A stretch of DNA of 64,000 nt from Pseudomonas syringae (GCF_000737245.1 NZ_JPQU01000024.1:39315-103314), one strand, 5' to 3'; positions 44,755 to 54,112 are shown, counted from the first letter of the stretch. The notes: a model not told the origin generated them from the letters alone. Numbers and translations: made by a program.

Positions 44755-45975
44755 TTAGACGACGTTTCCGAGCTGGAAAATTGGCAGGTACATGGCTAAT
44801 ACGAGACCGCCGACCACAACACCGAGGAAGGCCATGATAATGGGTTCCAACAGACTGGTCATGCTGTTGACCATATTGTCCACTTCCTCCTCGTAGAAAC
44901 TCGCGACCTTATCGAGCATAGAATCCAGCGCTCCGGACTCTTCACCGATTGAGGTCATTTGAATCGCCAACGAAGGGAAAACTCCGGTGCTGCGCATGGA
45001 GTAATTCAGTTGCACACCGGTAGCAACGTCATTTTTGACCTTGTTCACTGCATTGCGAAACACCACGTTGCCGGTGGCTCCAGCAACTGATTCCAGCGCT
45101 TCTACCAAAGGCACGCCGGCGGCGAAGGTCGTTGCGAGGGTTCGAGCAAAACGGGCTACCGATGATTTATAGATGAGCGGTCCAACAATCGGGACTTTGA
45201 GCAGGATTCGATCTACCCGATTTCTGAAGTGTTCGGATGTTCTATGTAAGTGCTTGAATGTGAAGAACGCGGCAACGCCAGCGCCGACAATAATTAGCCA
45301 CCACTTTTGCACGACCTCGGAAAGTCCAATCACCATTCGAGTAAATACTGGTAATTCAGCGCCAAAGCCGGCAAAGACTTGTTGGAACTGGGGGACAACT
45401 TTGATCAACAAAATAGCGGTGACGACGACCGCCACAATCAGGACTGCAATCGGGTAAGTCATGGCCTTTTTGATCTTGGCCTTGAGCGCCTCGGTCTTTT
45501 CTTTGTACGTGGCGACCCGAGCCAATAAGGTTTCCAAAGCACCTGCCTGTTCACCAGCACTGACCAGGTTGCAGTACAGGTCGTCAAAGTAACGCGGCCT
45601 TCTCTTCAAAGCGGCGGCGAAGCTGTTACCTGCGGCGACGTCATCGCGTAGCTCCTCGATCAGCTTGCGCATGTTGGGGTTGTCAGCGCCGTCGATGATG
45701 ATGTCGAACGACTGCAGCAACGGGACGCCAGCCTTCATCATGGTCGCCATTTGCCGGGTAAAAAAAGCGATATCAAGGGGTTTGATTTTTTTACCCGACC
45801 CACCAAAAAGCGAAATCGGCTTCTTGCGCACTTTGGTCGGGTTAATACCTTGCTTGCGCAATTGCGCCTTGATCAGTGCCGGATTCGTCCCGCTCATCTC
45901 ACCAATGGTTTTCGCGCCTTGCCTATCCGTGCCTTCCCAAGTGTAAACAATGACTTTTGCTGCTTTGCTGGCCAT
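44755..45975 (-). CDS. pilC: type IV pilus inner-membrane platform protein PilC
   Basis: 406 aa with two GspF/T2SF domains (about 70-195 and 275-397). The first is preceded by DIAFFTRQMATMMKAGVPLLQSFDII and the second by SVARFARTLATTFAAGVPLVEALE, the classic GspF repeats. Three membrane helices are visible near 170-195, 220-240 and 375-400. It forms the platform turned by PilB during assembly. Three-nucleotide spacing from pilB and pilD shows a tight operon. Confidence 0.95.
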   Translation of the reverse strand: MASKAAKVIVYTWEGTDRQGAKTIGEMSGTNPALIKAQLRKQGINPTKVRKKPISLFGGSGKKIKPLDIAFFTRQMATMMKAGVPLLQSFDIIIDGADNPNMRKLIEELRDDVAAGNSFAAALKRRPRYFDDLYCNLVSAGEQAGALETLLARVATYKEKTEALKAKIKKAMTYPIAVLIVAVVVTAILLIKVVPQFQQVFAGFGAELPVFTRMVIGLSEVVQKWWLIIVGAGVAAFFTFKHLHRTSEHFRNRVDRILLKVPIVGPLIYKSSVARFARTLATTFAAGVPLVEALESVAGATGNVVFRNAVNKVKNDVATGVQLNYSMRSTGVFPSLAIQMTSIGEESGALDSMLDKVASFYEEEVDNMVNSMTSLLEPIIMAFLGVVVGGLVLAMYLPIFQLGNVV

Positions 45976-45977
45976 GC

Positions 45978-47675
45978 TTAATCCTTGGTCACGCGGTTGA
46001 CTTCTTCGAGGCTGGTTATGCCTTGCATGGCTTTGATGAGTCCGGAGGTGCGTAGATCGTTAAAACCGTCTTTGCGCATTTGAATGGAAATATCCAGCGA
46101 GTTGCCTTCTTCCATAATGATGCGCTCCAGTTCTGGAGTTTTCTTGACCACTTCGTAAATCCCCACCCGGCCTTTATAGCCGCCGTTGCACAGGTTACAG
46201 CCAACGGGTGCATAAAGCTTGAAGGTGCCGATCCTGTTCTCCGGGAAGCCTTCCTTGATCAAGGTCTCCCGAGGAATATCTGCTTCCTTCTTGCAGTGGG
46301 GGCACAGTTTACGCGCCAGCCGCTGGGCAATGATCAGGTTGATGGCGGTGGCAATGTTGAAGGCTGCCACGCCCATATGGTGCAAGCGGGTCAGGGTTTC
46401 TGCGGCGCTGTTGGTGTGCAGCGTCGAGAGCACCATGTGCCCGGTTTGCGAAGCCTTGATGGCGATTTCAGCGGTTTCCAGATCCCTGATTTCGCCGACC
46501 ATGATGACGTCGGGATCCTGACGGAGGAAGGCCCGCAACGCTTGGGAAAAGTCCATTCCTTGACGCGGGTTGACGTTGACCTGGTTGATCCCTTCCAGGT
46601 TGATTTCTACCGGATCCTCCGCTGTAGAAATATTGATGTCCACAGTGTTGAGGATATTCAGGCCGGTATACAGCGACACGGTTTTACCCGAGCCGGTCGG
46701 GCCGGTGACCAGGATCATGCCTTGGGGTTGCTTCAGCGCCTCCAAGTACAGCTTTTTCTGCTCCGGCTCGTAACCCAAGGCGTCAATACCCATTTGAGCG
46801 CTGGTCGGGTCGAGAATCCGCATGACGATTTTCTCGCCCCACAGAGTCGGCAAGGTGTTCATCCGGAAGTCGATAGATTTGGTCTTCGAAACCCGTAACT
46901 TGACCCTGCCGTCTTGGGGTTTGCGCCGCTCGGAAATATCCAGCCCAGCCATGACCTTGAGGCGTGCGGCGATGCGGTTGGCCAGATTGATCGGCGGTTT
47001 GGCCACCTCATGGAGGATGCCGTCGGTTCGCAGCCGGACCCTGAACGTCTTTTCATAGGGTTCAAAGTGCAAATCCGACGAGCCCAGACGAATGGCATCC
47101 AGCAACATTTTATTGACGAAACGCACCACTGGCGCATCGTCGGCGTCGTCCAGCCCCGCAATCGATGTTTCTTTGACGTCGGTGGCCGACTGGCTCTCCA
47201 TGTCGAGGTCGACATCGGCCATTGCCCCTAGCGCACCGTTGCTGTCGAAAAGCTTCTCGATGGCCTCGGTCAGCTTGTCATCCTCGACCAGGATCGCTTC
47301 GACGTTGAGGCCCGTGCTGAACTGGATATCCGTCACCGCCTGATGGCTCGTCGGGTCGGAGATGCCTATATAAAGCTTGTTACCGCGCCGCCATAAAGGC
47401 AGGGCATGATGTTGGCGAATGAGTTTTTCGCTGACCAGTTCTTGGGGCTGGCCTTCCTTGTCGATCGCATTCAGGTCGACGAAGGGCATGCCGAACTGAT
47501 CCGAAGCCATCTCCGCCAGAGTCAGCGCCCTTACCAGTCGGTTTTGTACCAGATAATTAATCAGTGAAACCTTGTCGCGCCGCGCTTGTTGATAAGCCTG
47601 CTGCGCCACTTTTTCATCAACAAGTTCGGCGACAACCAATTGTTTGGCCAGACCGGTCAGGACCACTTCACTCAT
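45978..47675 (-). CDS. pilB: type IV pilus assembly ATPase PilB
   Basis: 565 aa. The N-terminal MshEN domain (about 1-150, a cyclic di-GMP-binding fold in some homologues) is followed by the secretion ATPase. Walker A GPTGSGKT has its catalytic Lys at 331. The Asp box (STAEDPVEINLEGINQ), Walker B (DPDVIMVGEIRD) and His box (GHMVLSTLHTNSA) are intact. The tetracysteine zinc site CPHCKK...CNLCNGGYKGRVGIYEV is present. It powers pilus extension. The c-di-GMP link would connect it to the GGDEF protein in this window, but that is inference. Confidence 0.96.
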   Translation of the reverse strand: MSEVVLTGLAKQLVVAELVDEKVAQQAYQQARRDKVSLINYLVQNRLVRALTLAEMASDQFGMPFVDLNAIDKEGQPQELVSEKLIRQHHALPLWRRGNKLYIGISDPTSHQAVTDIQFSTGLNVEAILVEDDKLTEAIEKLFDSNGALGAMADVDLDMESQSATDVKETSIAGLDDADDAPVVRFVNKMLLDAIRLGSSDLHFEPYEKTFRVRLRTDGILHEVAKPPINLANRIAARLKVMAGLDISERRKPQDGRVKLRVSKTKSIDFRMNTLPTLWGEKIVMRILDPTSAQMGIDALGYEPEQKKLYLEALKQPQGMILVTGPTGSGKTVSLYTGLNILNTVDINISTAEDPVEINLEGINQVNVNPRQGMDFSQALRAFLRQDPDVIMVGEIRDLETAEIAIKASQTGHMVLSTLHTNSAAETLTRLHHMGVAAFNIATAINLIIAQRLARKLCPHCKKEADIPRETLIKEGFPENRIGTFKLYAPVGCNLCNGGYKGRVGIYEVVKKTPELERIIMEEGNSLDISIQMRKDGFNDLRTSGLIKAMQGITSLEEVNRVTKD

Positions 47676-47837
47676 AACACCACCAGACCCATACAGTGCG
47701 TGGTTTATAGCCTAGTCAGGCGGCGCTGCCAATGACACAGCGCAAGGTGACGAAAATTGTCAGTTTATGCTGCGGTTTGGTTGCCATCTGAGTGCCTGTG
47801 GAAGGGGATTAGCAACAAAGCATGATAGAAAGCAGAT

Positions 47838-47853
47838 TGGCATGACCTATGCT
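47838..47853 (+). promoter_or_regulatory. sigma-54 (-24/-12) promoter of pilA
   Basis: TTGGCATGACCTATGC has GG at 47839-47840 and GC at 47851-47852, separated by exactly 10 nt as RpoN requires (consensus TGGCAC-N5-TTGC). It lies 46 nt upstream of the pilA ATG. PilR, encoded at 26285-27616, is the expected activator. Its upstream binding sites in the pilB-pilA gap were not pinned down. Confidence 0.85.
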
Positions 47854-47899
47854 AAGACCTGTTCACGCACCGCCTTATTGACACATCGGAGTAGTACCC

Positions 47900-48331
47900 A
47901 TGAAAGCAGTACAAAAAGGTTTTACGTTGATCGAGCTGATGATCGTCGTAGCTATCGTCGGCATCCTCGCAGCGGTGGCCATCCCCGCATATCAGGACTA
48001 CACAATCCGTGCACAGGTTTCTGAGTTGGTGGCGCTCGCGGATGGTGCGAAGGTCGCCGTCGCTGAGTCTTTTCAAACCAACGGTGTGTTCCCGGCTAAC
48101 AACGCAGCGGCAGGTTACAGCGGCGCTGAGGGCACCTACACCGCCAGTGTTGCAGTCGGCGCTAATGGTGTAATTACCGCAACCGCTCGTGGCGCTGCAC
48201 CTGTTAACGCCCAAATTTTCGGTGGCACTTTCGTACTGACACCGGCAGCTGGTGCGAACAACAGCGTAACTTGGGTTTGTAATGCCAACAACACTATCGC
48301 CGCCCAATACCGCCCAGCCAACTGCCGTTAA
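47900..48331 (+). CDS. pilA: type IV major pilin PilA
   Basis: 143 aa. The leader MKAVQKG is cleaved by PilD before [27 protein letters not shown], with Glu5. The mature 136-residue pilin has C127 and C142 forming a C-terminal disulfide loop of 14 residues. The globular domain is Ala/Gly/Asn-rich, without Arg or Lys in its middle. It is the short pilin type with no accessory gene (tfpC-, tfpO/pilO-like) downstream; tRNA-Thr follows instead. Transcribed divergently from pilB by the sigma-54 promoter. Confidence 0.95.
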   Translation: MKAVQKGFTLIELMIVVAIVGILAAVAIPAYQDYTIRAQVSELVALADGAKVAVAESFQTNGVFPANNAAAGYSGAEGTYTASVAVGANGVITATARGAAPVNAQIFGGTFVLTPAAGANNSVTWVCNANNTIAAQYRPANCR

Positions 48332-48392
48332 TTAGCAGTCGGGATGAGTGCGCTGACTGCCTTTGCTGCTAGCGTTATCTATTGAGGCAACC

Positions 48393-48466
48393 GCCGAAAT
48401 AGCTCAGCCCGGTAGAGCAGCGCACTCGTAACGCGAAGGTCGCAGGTTCGATTCCTGTTTTCGGCA
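48393..48466 (+). tRNA. tRNA-Thr(CGT)
   Basis: Acceptor GCCGAAA pairs with TTTCGGC, D arm AGCTCAGCCCGGTAGAGC, anticodon CGT in ACTCGTAAC, T arm CAGGTTCGATTCCTG. After the discriminator A the DNA reads CCG, so the terminal CCA is not fully encoded. A tRNA-Thr next to pilA is the arrangement known from P. aeruginosa pilin islands. Confidence 0.92.
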
Positions 48467-48475
48467 CCGCAGACC

Positions 48476-48509
48476 TAAAAAGCCCGATCCATCTGGATCG
48501 GGCTTTTTC
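48476..48509. terminator. bidirectional rho-independent terminator
   Basis: AGCCCGATCC/GGATCGGGCT is a 10-bp perfect stem with an ATCT loop, A-run before and T-run after. It serves tRNA-Thr on plus and the 48533-48811 gene on minus. Confidence 0.93.
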
Positions 48510-48532
48510 GTTTCGCCATTCCGCAAATGGAG

Positions 48533-48811
48533 TCAGGCCTTGACCTTGTACAGACCGAATTTCCTGCCATCCACGCAGCGCACTTTGGGGCCGTCTATGT
48601 AGGCCATGTCGTGGCCGTCGTGGTCGACCAGGCGCTGGGGGGCGGAGAGGACTAGGATACCGATGTCGCCGCTCCAGTCGCGGCGCGGATCATGTTCGAG
48701 GTAGGCGTAGACCCTGCGATTCTGGATGCGCCATACAGGGTTGCGCTGGTCAGAGGCGCGTACGTCGTAGGTGGCAGCGGGGTCGAGTTTGAACTGAGCA
48801 GTCATTGGCAT
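48533..48811 (-). CDS. small hypothetical protein, 92 aa
   Basis: Starts MPMTAQFKLDPAAT (ATG 48811, GAAGGAAAC just upstream) or at the second ATG, 48805. The sequence is rich in aromatic and charged residues (RNPVWRIQNRRVYAYLEHDPRRDWSGDIGILVL, cut here by domain-like strands) and ends GRKFGLYKVKA. I recognise no domain and see no signal peptide or membrane helix. It has its own position between tRNA-Thr and nadC, with the bidirectional terminator as its 3' end, so it may be an accessory insertion at a tRNA locus. The PAO1 gene order I remember has no obvious counterpart. Confidence 0.6.
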   Translation of the reverse strand: MPMTAQFKLDPAATYDVRASDQRNPVWRIQNRRVYAYLEHDPRRDWSGDIGILVLSAPQRLVDHDGHDMAYIDGPKVRCVDGRKFGLYKVKA

Positions 48812-48919
48812 GTTTCCTTCTCAACCTGTGCCGACTGCTCAACGATTCAGGCCGATGCGTAGTTATTGTTAAATGCTGTGTTCAGGTTAGTACAAAATTG
48901 TTCAGGGGTACGCGGTCGA

Positions 48920-49008
48920 TGTGGGAGCGGTGCTTGCCCGCGATAAGGCCGCCAAAGATATTAGGTTAATCGCGTCCAGCCTTATCGCGGGCAAGCACCG
49001 CTCCCACA
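48920..49008. repeat. REP-type inverted repeat pair (GGTGCTTGCCCGC family)
   Basis: 29-bp perfect arms (48920-48948, 48980-49008). Read on the minus strand, the arm plus spacer CTGGACGCGATT matches the 3641 and 52508 elements over 41 nt. Confidence 0.9.
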
Positions 49009-49045
49009 GAGAAACATCATTCCAATAATGAATTCGCTGCCAGCT

Positions 49046-49894
49046 TTACAAACTCAACCGCATCGACAAATCCACTGCCTTCACATCCTTGGTCATTGCA
49101 CCGATGGAGATGTAATCCACGCCGGTTTGCGCAATTACCACCAAGGTGTCGTCGTTGATGCCACCGCTGGCTTCCAGTTTGGCGCGGCCGGCATTGATGC
49201 GAACGGCTTCGCGCATGTCGTCGAGGCTCAGTTCGTCGAGCATCACGATGTCGGCCCCGGCGTCCAGTGCCTGACGGAGTTCGTTCAGGTTTTCCACTTC
49301 GATCTCCACCGGTTTGCCGGGTGCGATCTTATGGGCGGCGCTGATTGCCTCGGCGATACCGCCACAAGCGGCGATGTGGTTTTCCTTGATCAGAAACGCG
49401 TCGAACAAACCGATGCGGTGGTTATGGCAACCGCCGCAGGTCACCGCATATTTTTGCGCCATGCGCAGGCCGGGCAACGTCTTGCGAGTGTCCAGCAGTT
49501 TGACCTGAGTATCGCTGACCATGTCCGCGTAATGCTGCGCTTTCGTGGCAACCCCCGACAGCATCTGTAGAAAATTCAGTGCGCTGCGTTCGCCAGTCAG
49601 CAGCGAACGAGCCGGTCCCTCCAAATGGAACAACGCTTGATTGGGCTGCACTCGATCCCCATCCATGACCTGCCAGTGCACCGCCACTCGAGGATCCAGT
49701 TGACGAAACACCGCATCGACCCACGCCGTGCCAGCAATAACCGCAGCATCCCGGGAAATGATCGTGGCTTTGGCTAAGCGTTCGTCGGGGATCAACTGCG
49801 CGGTGATATCGCCACTGCCGACATCCTCCAGCAACGCACGGCGCACGTTGGCTTCGATTTCGGCGGTCAGGGTGGCGAGTTGTAAATTCGGCAT
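49046..49894 (-). CDS. nadC: nicotinate-nucleotide pyrophosphorylase (quinolinate phosphoribosyltransferase)
   Basis: 282 aa from ATG 49894 ([10 protein letters not shown]). Converts quinolinate and PRPP to nicotinate mononucleotide in de novo NAD synthesis. Signature pieces are [72 protein letters not shown] and the C-terminal [29 protein letters not shown]. Length is normal. It is divergent from the DUF1631 gene across 325 nt and is followed by a REP element. Confidence 0.96.
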   Translation of the reverse strand: MPNLQLATLTAEIEANVRRALLEDVGSGDITAQLIPDERLAKATIISRDAAVIAGTAWVDAVFRQLDPRVAVHWQVMDGDRVQPNQALFHLEGPARSLLTGERSALNFLQMLSGVATKAQHYADMVSDTQVKLLDTRKTLPGLRMAQKYAVTCGGCHNHRIGLFDAFLIKENHIAACGGIAEAISAAHKIAPGKPVEIEVENLNELRQALDAGADIVMLDELSLDDMREAVRINAGRAKLEASGGINDDTLVVIAQTGVDYISIGAMTKDVKAVDLSMRLSL

Positions 49895-50219
49895 AGCGGA
49901 CTCCAATTTCAGATGGCCGGAGTATAAGGCAGGTTAAAGCCCACACCACAGGCAACAAGTCTGGCACGGGGCCGGAGACATTCATCTGAATGACAGCTGG
50001 TCGGTTTTTTTTATAACCCTGCGATGGATCGCATTTTTCGCGGTCTATGACTGCACACGTTAATCCATCGCAACCGGACCAGTGCTGACTGAAGACTTCG
50101 CTGGCTAATCGGATATCGTTTGCAACATAATGCGCCTTGTATTTGGCGTCATACATTTGACGTAGTGCGAAGTGCCCGGTTTTAGAGAGGTCGACTGATG
50201 TTCGCTGGCAGGTGGATTG
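49895..50219. other. nadC/DUF1631 divergent intergenic region with palindromes, no gene seen
   Basis: 325 nt without a supportable ORF. It contains the short palindrome TGCGAT-GG-ATCGCA (50020-50033). A 10-bp inverted repeat, TGCGATGGAT (50020-50029) against ATCCATCGCA (50063-50072), lies 33 nt apart. Both could be operator sites for one of the divergent genes. No promoter is clear enough to call. Confidence 0.4.
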
Positions 50220-52484
50220 ATGCAAAACGACGATAAAGTAGTGCCTTTGACTAAGGCGAACGCTGACCAGGCGGTTAATTCGCCGTTGGCGCGGCTGCCT
50301 GTCGTTTTACTTCAGGTCCGGGACAAAGCTGCCCAGCAGCTCAAGGATGCGCTTCAGGAACTGTTCGATAACGCAGACGACACGCTGTTTGAAATGGCTG
50401 ATCGGGCGCACAACAACACCGAGCAGAACTCATTTTTTGAAGCCATGCGCGATTTGCGTCTCAAGCGCAAAAGTATCGAGCGTGCTTTTCTCGATAAGTT
50501 CTACGAAGCCTTCCTGCGCATCGGCCAATACCAGATTGTCGAACCGACGATTCCGGCAGCAGTGTCCTTTGACAAGCTGTCGCTGGTGCATAACGACGAT
50601 CTGGAGAAAACCGTCGCCGTGGATGCCATGGTCGCCAAGGTACTGAGTCGCGACGGCATCGCCCTTGACCAGCTGACCACCCGCCTGAACCACCTGATTA
50701 CCCAGCCCTTGACTGTCGAAACCAACCCTATGGGGCCGGCGCTGTTATGCGAATTTTTCCTGCTGGCGGGGAAAAGTCTGGGGGTTGAGATCAAGGTCAA
50801 GCTGATCATCCTCAAGCTGTTCGAGAAGTACGTGCTGGCCGACGCTGATCACCTTTACGGCGAGGCCAACCAACTGCTGATTGCCACCGGCGTGCTGCCT
50901 GAACTCAAGGCGTTGCCCGCCCGCCGCGCCACTGACCGGACAGCTCGACCGGCCCGTGAGCGGCCCAGCGAGCAGTTTGCAGATCCGGGCCTGGCCCAGG
51001 CCGCGGATAAGCTGGACCAAGGTGTGCAGGAGGTGTTTTCGGCCCTGCAGGAGTTGCTGCTGCAGGTCCGTGGGAACCTGGTCACACGTCATGATGCCAG
51101 TGCCGAGCCTCGACCAATTTCCAGTCAGGATCTGCTGCGTTTGTTGTCGCATATGCAGCAGTACGTGCCGGCTGCAGATGCGCCGGAAGACTTCGACCTG
51201 CGCAATCAGCTGGAACAATTGCTCGCGCGAGTCAGTATGAAGAGTGGCAAGTTTCGGGTGGTCGGAGCGGTCGATGAGGACGTCATCAACCTGATCGCGA
51301 TGCTCTTTGAATTCATCCTCGACGATCGTAACTTGCCACTGTCGCTGCGTGCCTTGATCGGCCGTCTGCAAATCCCGATGCTCAAGGTTGCGGTCATCGA
51401 CAAAAGTTTTTTCAGCCGTGGCAGCCACCCGGCGCGCCGGTTGCTGAACGAAATAGCTTCTGCCGCCCTGGGTTGGGGTGGGCGCGACGATTACCAGCGT
51501 GATTCGTTATATGTGCGCGTCGAGCAGATCGTGCAGCGCTTGCTGAACGATTTTGTTGACGATCCAGCGATATTTTCCGAGTTGCTGGTGGATTTCCTGG
51601 CGTTCACCAGCGATGAGCGCCGCCGCAGCGAGTTGCTGGAGCAGCGCACCCGCGACGCCGAAGAAGGCCGCGCTCGCGCAGAGTTGGCCCGTCAGCGGGT
51701 ACAGCAGGAGTTGAATGAGCGGTTGCTGGGTAAAGTCTTGCCTGAAGTCGTCGTTCGTCTGCTGCAGGAAGCCTGGAGCAAGGTGTTGTTGCTGACTTGC
51801 CTCAAGCATGGCGATGAGTCCAGCGAATGGCAGGCCGGACTGGTCGCCATGGATGATCTGATCTGGAGCGTTGAGCCGCACGAAGAAGCTGACGCGCGCC
51901 AGCGTTTGCTGGATCTGGTTCCTGGCTTGCTTAAAGCACTGCGCGAAGGGCTGGCCAGCGCCGCATTTGATCCGTTTGCCACCAGCGAATTCTTCAGCCA
52001 GCTGGAGGCCCTGCATGTGCAGGCCTTTCAGCATTTCTCGCGCTTGCAGGACCCACAAGACGGCGCCGATGACAGCGCTCCAACTGTGCATGAAGGCGAC
52101 TTGCCTCCAGGGCCGGTGATGATTGAGGTGGTCGAGGAAATTGTCTTGATCGCACCGGGCGAGCAGTTCCTCAACGAGTCGGTAGTGCGCCTGCCCGATG
52201 ATGACGCTGGGCTGGCTCAGGTCGACAAGTTGCGTCTGGGTGGCTGGGTCGAAATTCAGGAAGACGAAGATCACCGGCTGCGTTGCAAGCTGGCTGCCAT
52301 CGTTGAACCGAGTGGACGCTATGTGTTCGTTAACCGCACCGGGATGAAGGTCCTGGAAAAAACCCGCATGGGCCTGGCCGTGGAGTTTCGTCGTGGCAGC
52401 ATCCGCCTGCTGGACGATGCCTTGCTGTTCGATCGGGCGCTGGAGTCGGTGTTGGGGAATCTGCGCAAGCTCAAGGGTGCATAA
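50220..52484 (+). CDS. DUF1631 family protein
   Basis: 754 aa from ATG 50220 (GGTGG upstream). The DUF1631 family covers almost the whole protein: an N-terminal helical part (LQELFDNADDTLFEMADRAHNNTEQNSFFEAMRDLRLKR-type charge pattern), a long all-helical middle, and RDAEEGRARAELARQRVQQEL, a likely coiled coil near 485-510. The C-terminal roughly 100 residues (LRLGGWVEIQEDEDHRLRCKLAAI...GRYVFVNRTGMKVLEKT) look like a PilZ-like barrel, which would suit c-di-GMP responses. That domain call is mine from pattern only. Function unknown; sometimes mislabelled thymidine phosphorylase. Confidence 0.8.
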   Translation: MQNDDKVVPLTKANADQAVNSPLARLPVVLLQVRDKAAQQLKDALQELFDNADDTLFEMADRAHNNTEQNSFFEAMRDLRLKRKSIERAFLDKFYEAFLRIGQYQIVEPTIPAAVSFDKLSLVHNDDLEKTVAVDAMVAKVLSRDGIALDQLTTRLNHLITQPLTVETNPMGPALLCEFFLLAGKSLGVEIKVKLIILKLFEKYVLADADHLYGEANQLLIATGVLPELKALPARRATDRTARPARERPSEQFADPGLAQAADKLDQGVQEVFSALQELLLQVRGNLVTRHDASAEPRPISSQDLLRLLSHMQQYVPAADAPEDFDLRNQLEQLLARVSMKSGKFRVVGAVDEDVINLIAMLFEFILDDRNLPLSLRALIGRLQIPMLKVAVIDKSFFSRGSHPARRLLNEIASAALGWGGRDDYQRDSLYVRVEQIVQRLLNDFVDDPAIFSELLVDFLAFTSDERRRSELLEQRTRDAEEGRARAELARQRVQQELNERLLGKVLPEVVVRLLQEAWSKVLLLTCLKHGDESSEWQAGLVAMDDLIWSVEPHEEADARQRLLDLVPGLLKALREGLASAAFDPFATSEFFSQLEALHVQAFQHFSRLQDPQDGADDSAPTVHEGDLPPGPVMIEVVEEIVLIAPGEQFLNESVVRLPDDDAGLAQVDKLRLGGWVEIQEDEDHRLRCKLAAIVEPSGRYVFVNRTGMKVLEKTRMGLAVEFRRGSIRLLDDALLFDRALESVLGNLRKLKGA

Positions 52485-52507
52485 TTACCTGGTTTGAAAT
52501 GCGATCT

Positions 52508-52595
52508 TGTGGGAGCGGTGCTTGCCCGCGATAAGGCTGGACGCGATTCACTTTAGCCCTCACTGCCCTTATCGCGGGCAAGCATCGCTCCCGCA
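52508..52595. repeat. REP-type inverted repeat pair (GGTGCTTGCCCGC family)
   Basis: The left arm and spacer at 52508-52556 equal 3642-3690 base for base (49 nt). The right arm (about 52567-52595) has GCATCGCTCCCGCA with two changes from the perfect complement. Confidence 0.88.
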
Positions 52596-52711
52596 TAGTA
52601 ATTCCGCAGCACCGGACACCTCCTACACACTCCATCGCCGATTTACTCCCCCCTGTCTCGTCTATCGCGGGCATACTTGGCCCTGTCGATTTATCTGTGC
52701 AAGGAACCTTC

Positions 52712-53260
52712 ATGCAACTCGATTGCGCAAGCGGCTGGTGCCACGGCGTGCATCATTGCCCATCGCCCAATTTCAATGCGCGCCCTACGGGTGAAGTGTC
52801 TTTATTGGTTATCCACAACATCAGCTTGCCGCCCGCGCAGTTCAAGACCGGTAAAGTCCAGGCATTTTTTCAGAATCAACTGGATGTCACCGAGCATCCG
52901 TATTTTGCAGGGATTGCCGATTTGCGGGTGTCGGCGCATTTTCTGATTGAGCGTGATGGCGAGGTCACTCAGTTCGTCTCTTGTCTGGATCGTGCGTGGC
53001 ATGCGGGCATTTCCAGTTTCGAAGGCCGGGAGACCTGCAATGATTTCTCCGTGGGCATCGAGCTGGAGGGCACCGATGAACAGCCGTTTACCGACGCTCA
53101 ATACGTGGCGCTGGTCGATCTGACCCGGCAATTGCAGTCGGCATTTCCAGCTATCACAACGGCTCGCATCTGCGGCCACAGCGACATCGCGCCCGGTCGC
53201 AAGACTGATCCGGGACCTTATTTCCAATGGCCGCGTTATAAAGCGGCCTTGCAGGATTGA
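52712..53260 (+). CDS. ampD: 1,6-anhydro-N-acetylmuramyl-L-alanine amidase
   Basis: 182 aa from ATG 52712 (AAGGAACC upstream). N-acetylmuramoyl-L-alanine amidase type 2 fold. The zinc ligands are H35 (LVIHNISLP), H156 (CGHSDIAPG) and D166 (GRKTDPGPYF), matching E. coli AmpD. Also present are FLIERDGEVTQFVS and ARAWHAGISSFEGR-like elements. It is cytoplasmic, removing the peptide from anhydro-muropeptides during cell-wall recycling and thereby keeping AmpR-dependent beta-lactamase low. ampE follows after 15 nt. Confidence 0.95.
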   Translation: MQLDCASGWCHGVHHCPSPNFNARPTGEVSLLVIHNISLPPAQFKTGKVQAFFQNQLDVTEHPYFAGIADLRVSAHFLIERDGEVTQFVSCLDRAWHAGISSFEGRETCNDFSVGIELEGTDEQPFTDAQYVALVDLTRQLQSAFPAITTARICGHSDIAPGRKTDPGPYFQWPRYKAALQD

Positions 53261-53275
53261 TGTGAGGAGCACGCA

Positions 53276-54112
53276 ATGAGTTTTCTGGTGTTACTGCTGG
53301 CCGTCTTGATAGAGAAGTTCTCGGCGCTACGCCAACGTGTGCAACGTGACGGGATCTGGCTGGCTGAATTGGCCAGCCTGGAAGCAAAGCCGCGAACCGC
53401 TGCGCGGCCTTGGCTGATCCTGGGTTTGATGGTGTTGTTGCCGGTCTTGCTGCTGGCGCTGATTCTGCTGGTGTTAGGCTCTGTCGCCAATGGCTGGCTA
53501 GCGCTGCCGGTGCATGTGCTGGTGTTGATTTACAGCCTTGGCCGAGGCGATCTTCTGGCGGCGCTCGGCCCGTTTCGTGACGCGTGCCGACGCGGCGATG
53601 CGCAGGCGGCGGTGCATGTTGCCGAGCGCGACATGGGCGTTCAGGCCGACAGCTCTGAAGAGCTGCTGCAGGGCGTGCAGAGTCATCTGCTCTGGCAGGC
53701 TTACCAAAGTTTCTTTGCAGTGATTTTCTGGTATGCCCTGCTCGGGCCGTTTGCAGCGCTGGCTTATCGTTTACTGGCGCTGGCCGCCGAACACAGCAAA
53801 ACTGCCGGTGTGGCGGAAAACGCCAGTCAGCTGCGCCATGCCTTCGATTGGGTGCCGGTGCGTCTGCTGGCGGCCAGCTTCGCTCTGGTTGGCAACTTCG
53901 TGGCGGTAAGCCGGGTGATGCTGCACGAGCTGCTCAACTGGAATATCAGCGCGGCACAGCTCATCAGCAAAATCGGTTGTGTGGCAGGTGAAGTTCCAGC
54001 TCCAGTCGTAGGCGCGGAGGGCGTCAATAGCCTGGACGTACTCTGGGAATTGCTCGTGCGTGCGGCGATCGTCTGGTACGCGGGATTTGCGTTGTGGACG
54101 TTGTTGATTTGA
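53276..54112 (+). CDS. ampE: regulatory signalling membrane protein AmpE
   Basis: 278 aa. Start MSFLVLLLAVLIEKFSALR with GAGGAG upstream. Four or five hydrophobic segments are visible (about 45-65, 70-88, 145-165, 200-220, 260-278). The AmpE/CobD-like family core shows AVHVAERDMG and FFAVIFWYALLGPFAALAYRLL. It forms the ampDE operon and is an inner-membrane protein whose exact role in beta-lactamase induction is not settled. A REP element follows the stop. Confidence 0.9.
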   Translation: MSFLVLLLAVLIEKFSALRQRVQRDGIWLAELASLEAKPRTAARPWLILGLMVLLPVLLLALILLVLGSVANGWLALPVHVLVLIYSLGRGDLLAALGPFRDACRRGDAQAAVHVAERDMGVQADSSEELLQGVQSHLLWQAYQSFFAVIFWYALLGPFAALAYRLLALAAEHSKTAGVAENASQLRHAFDWVPVRLLAASFALVGNFVAVSRVMLHELLNWNISAAQLISKIGCVAGEVPAPVVGAEGVNSLDVLWELLVRAAIVWYAGFALWTLLI

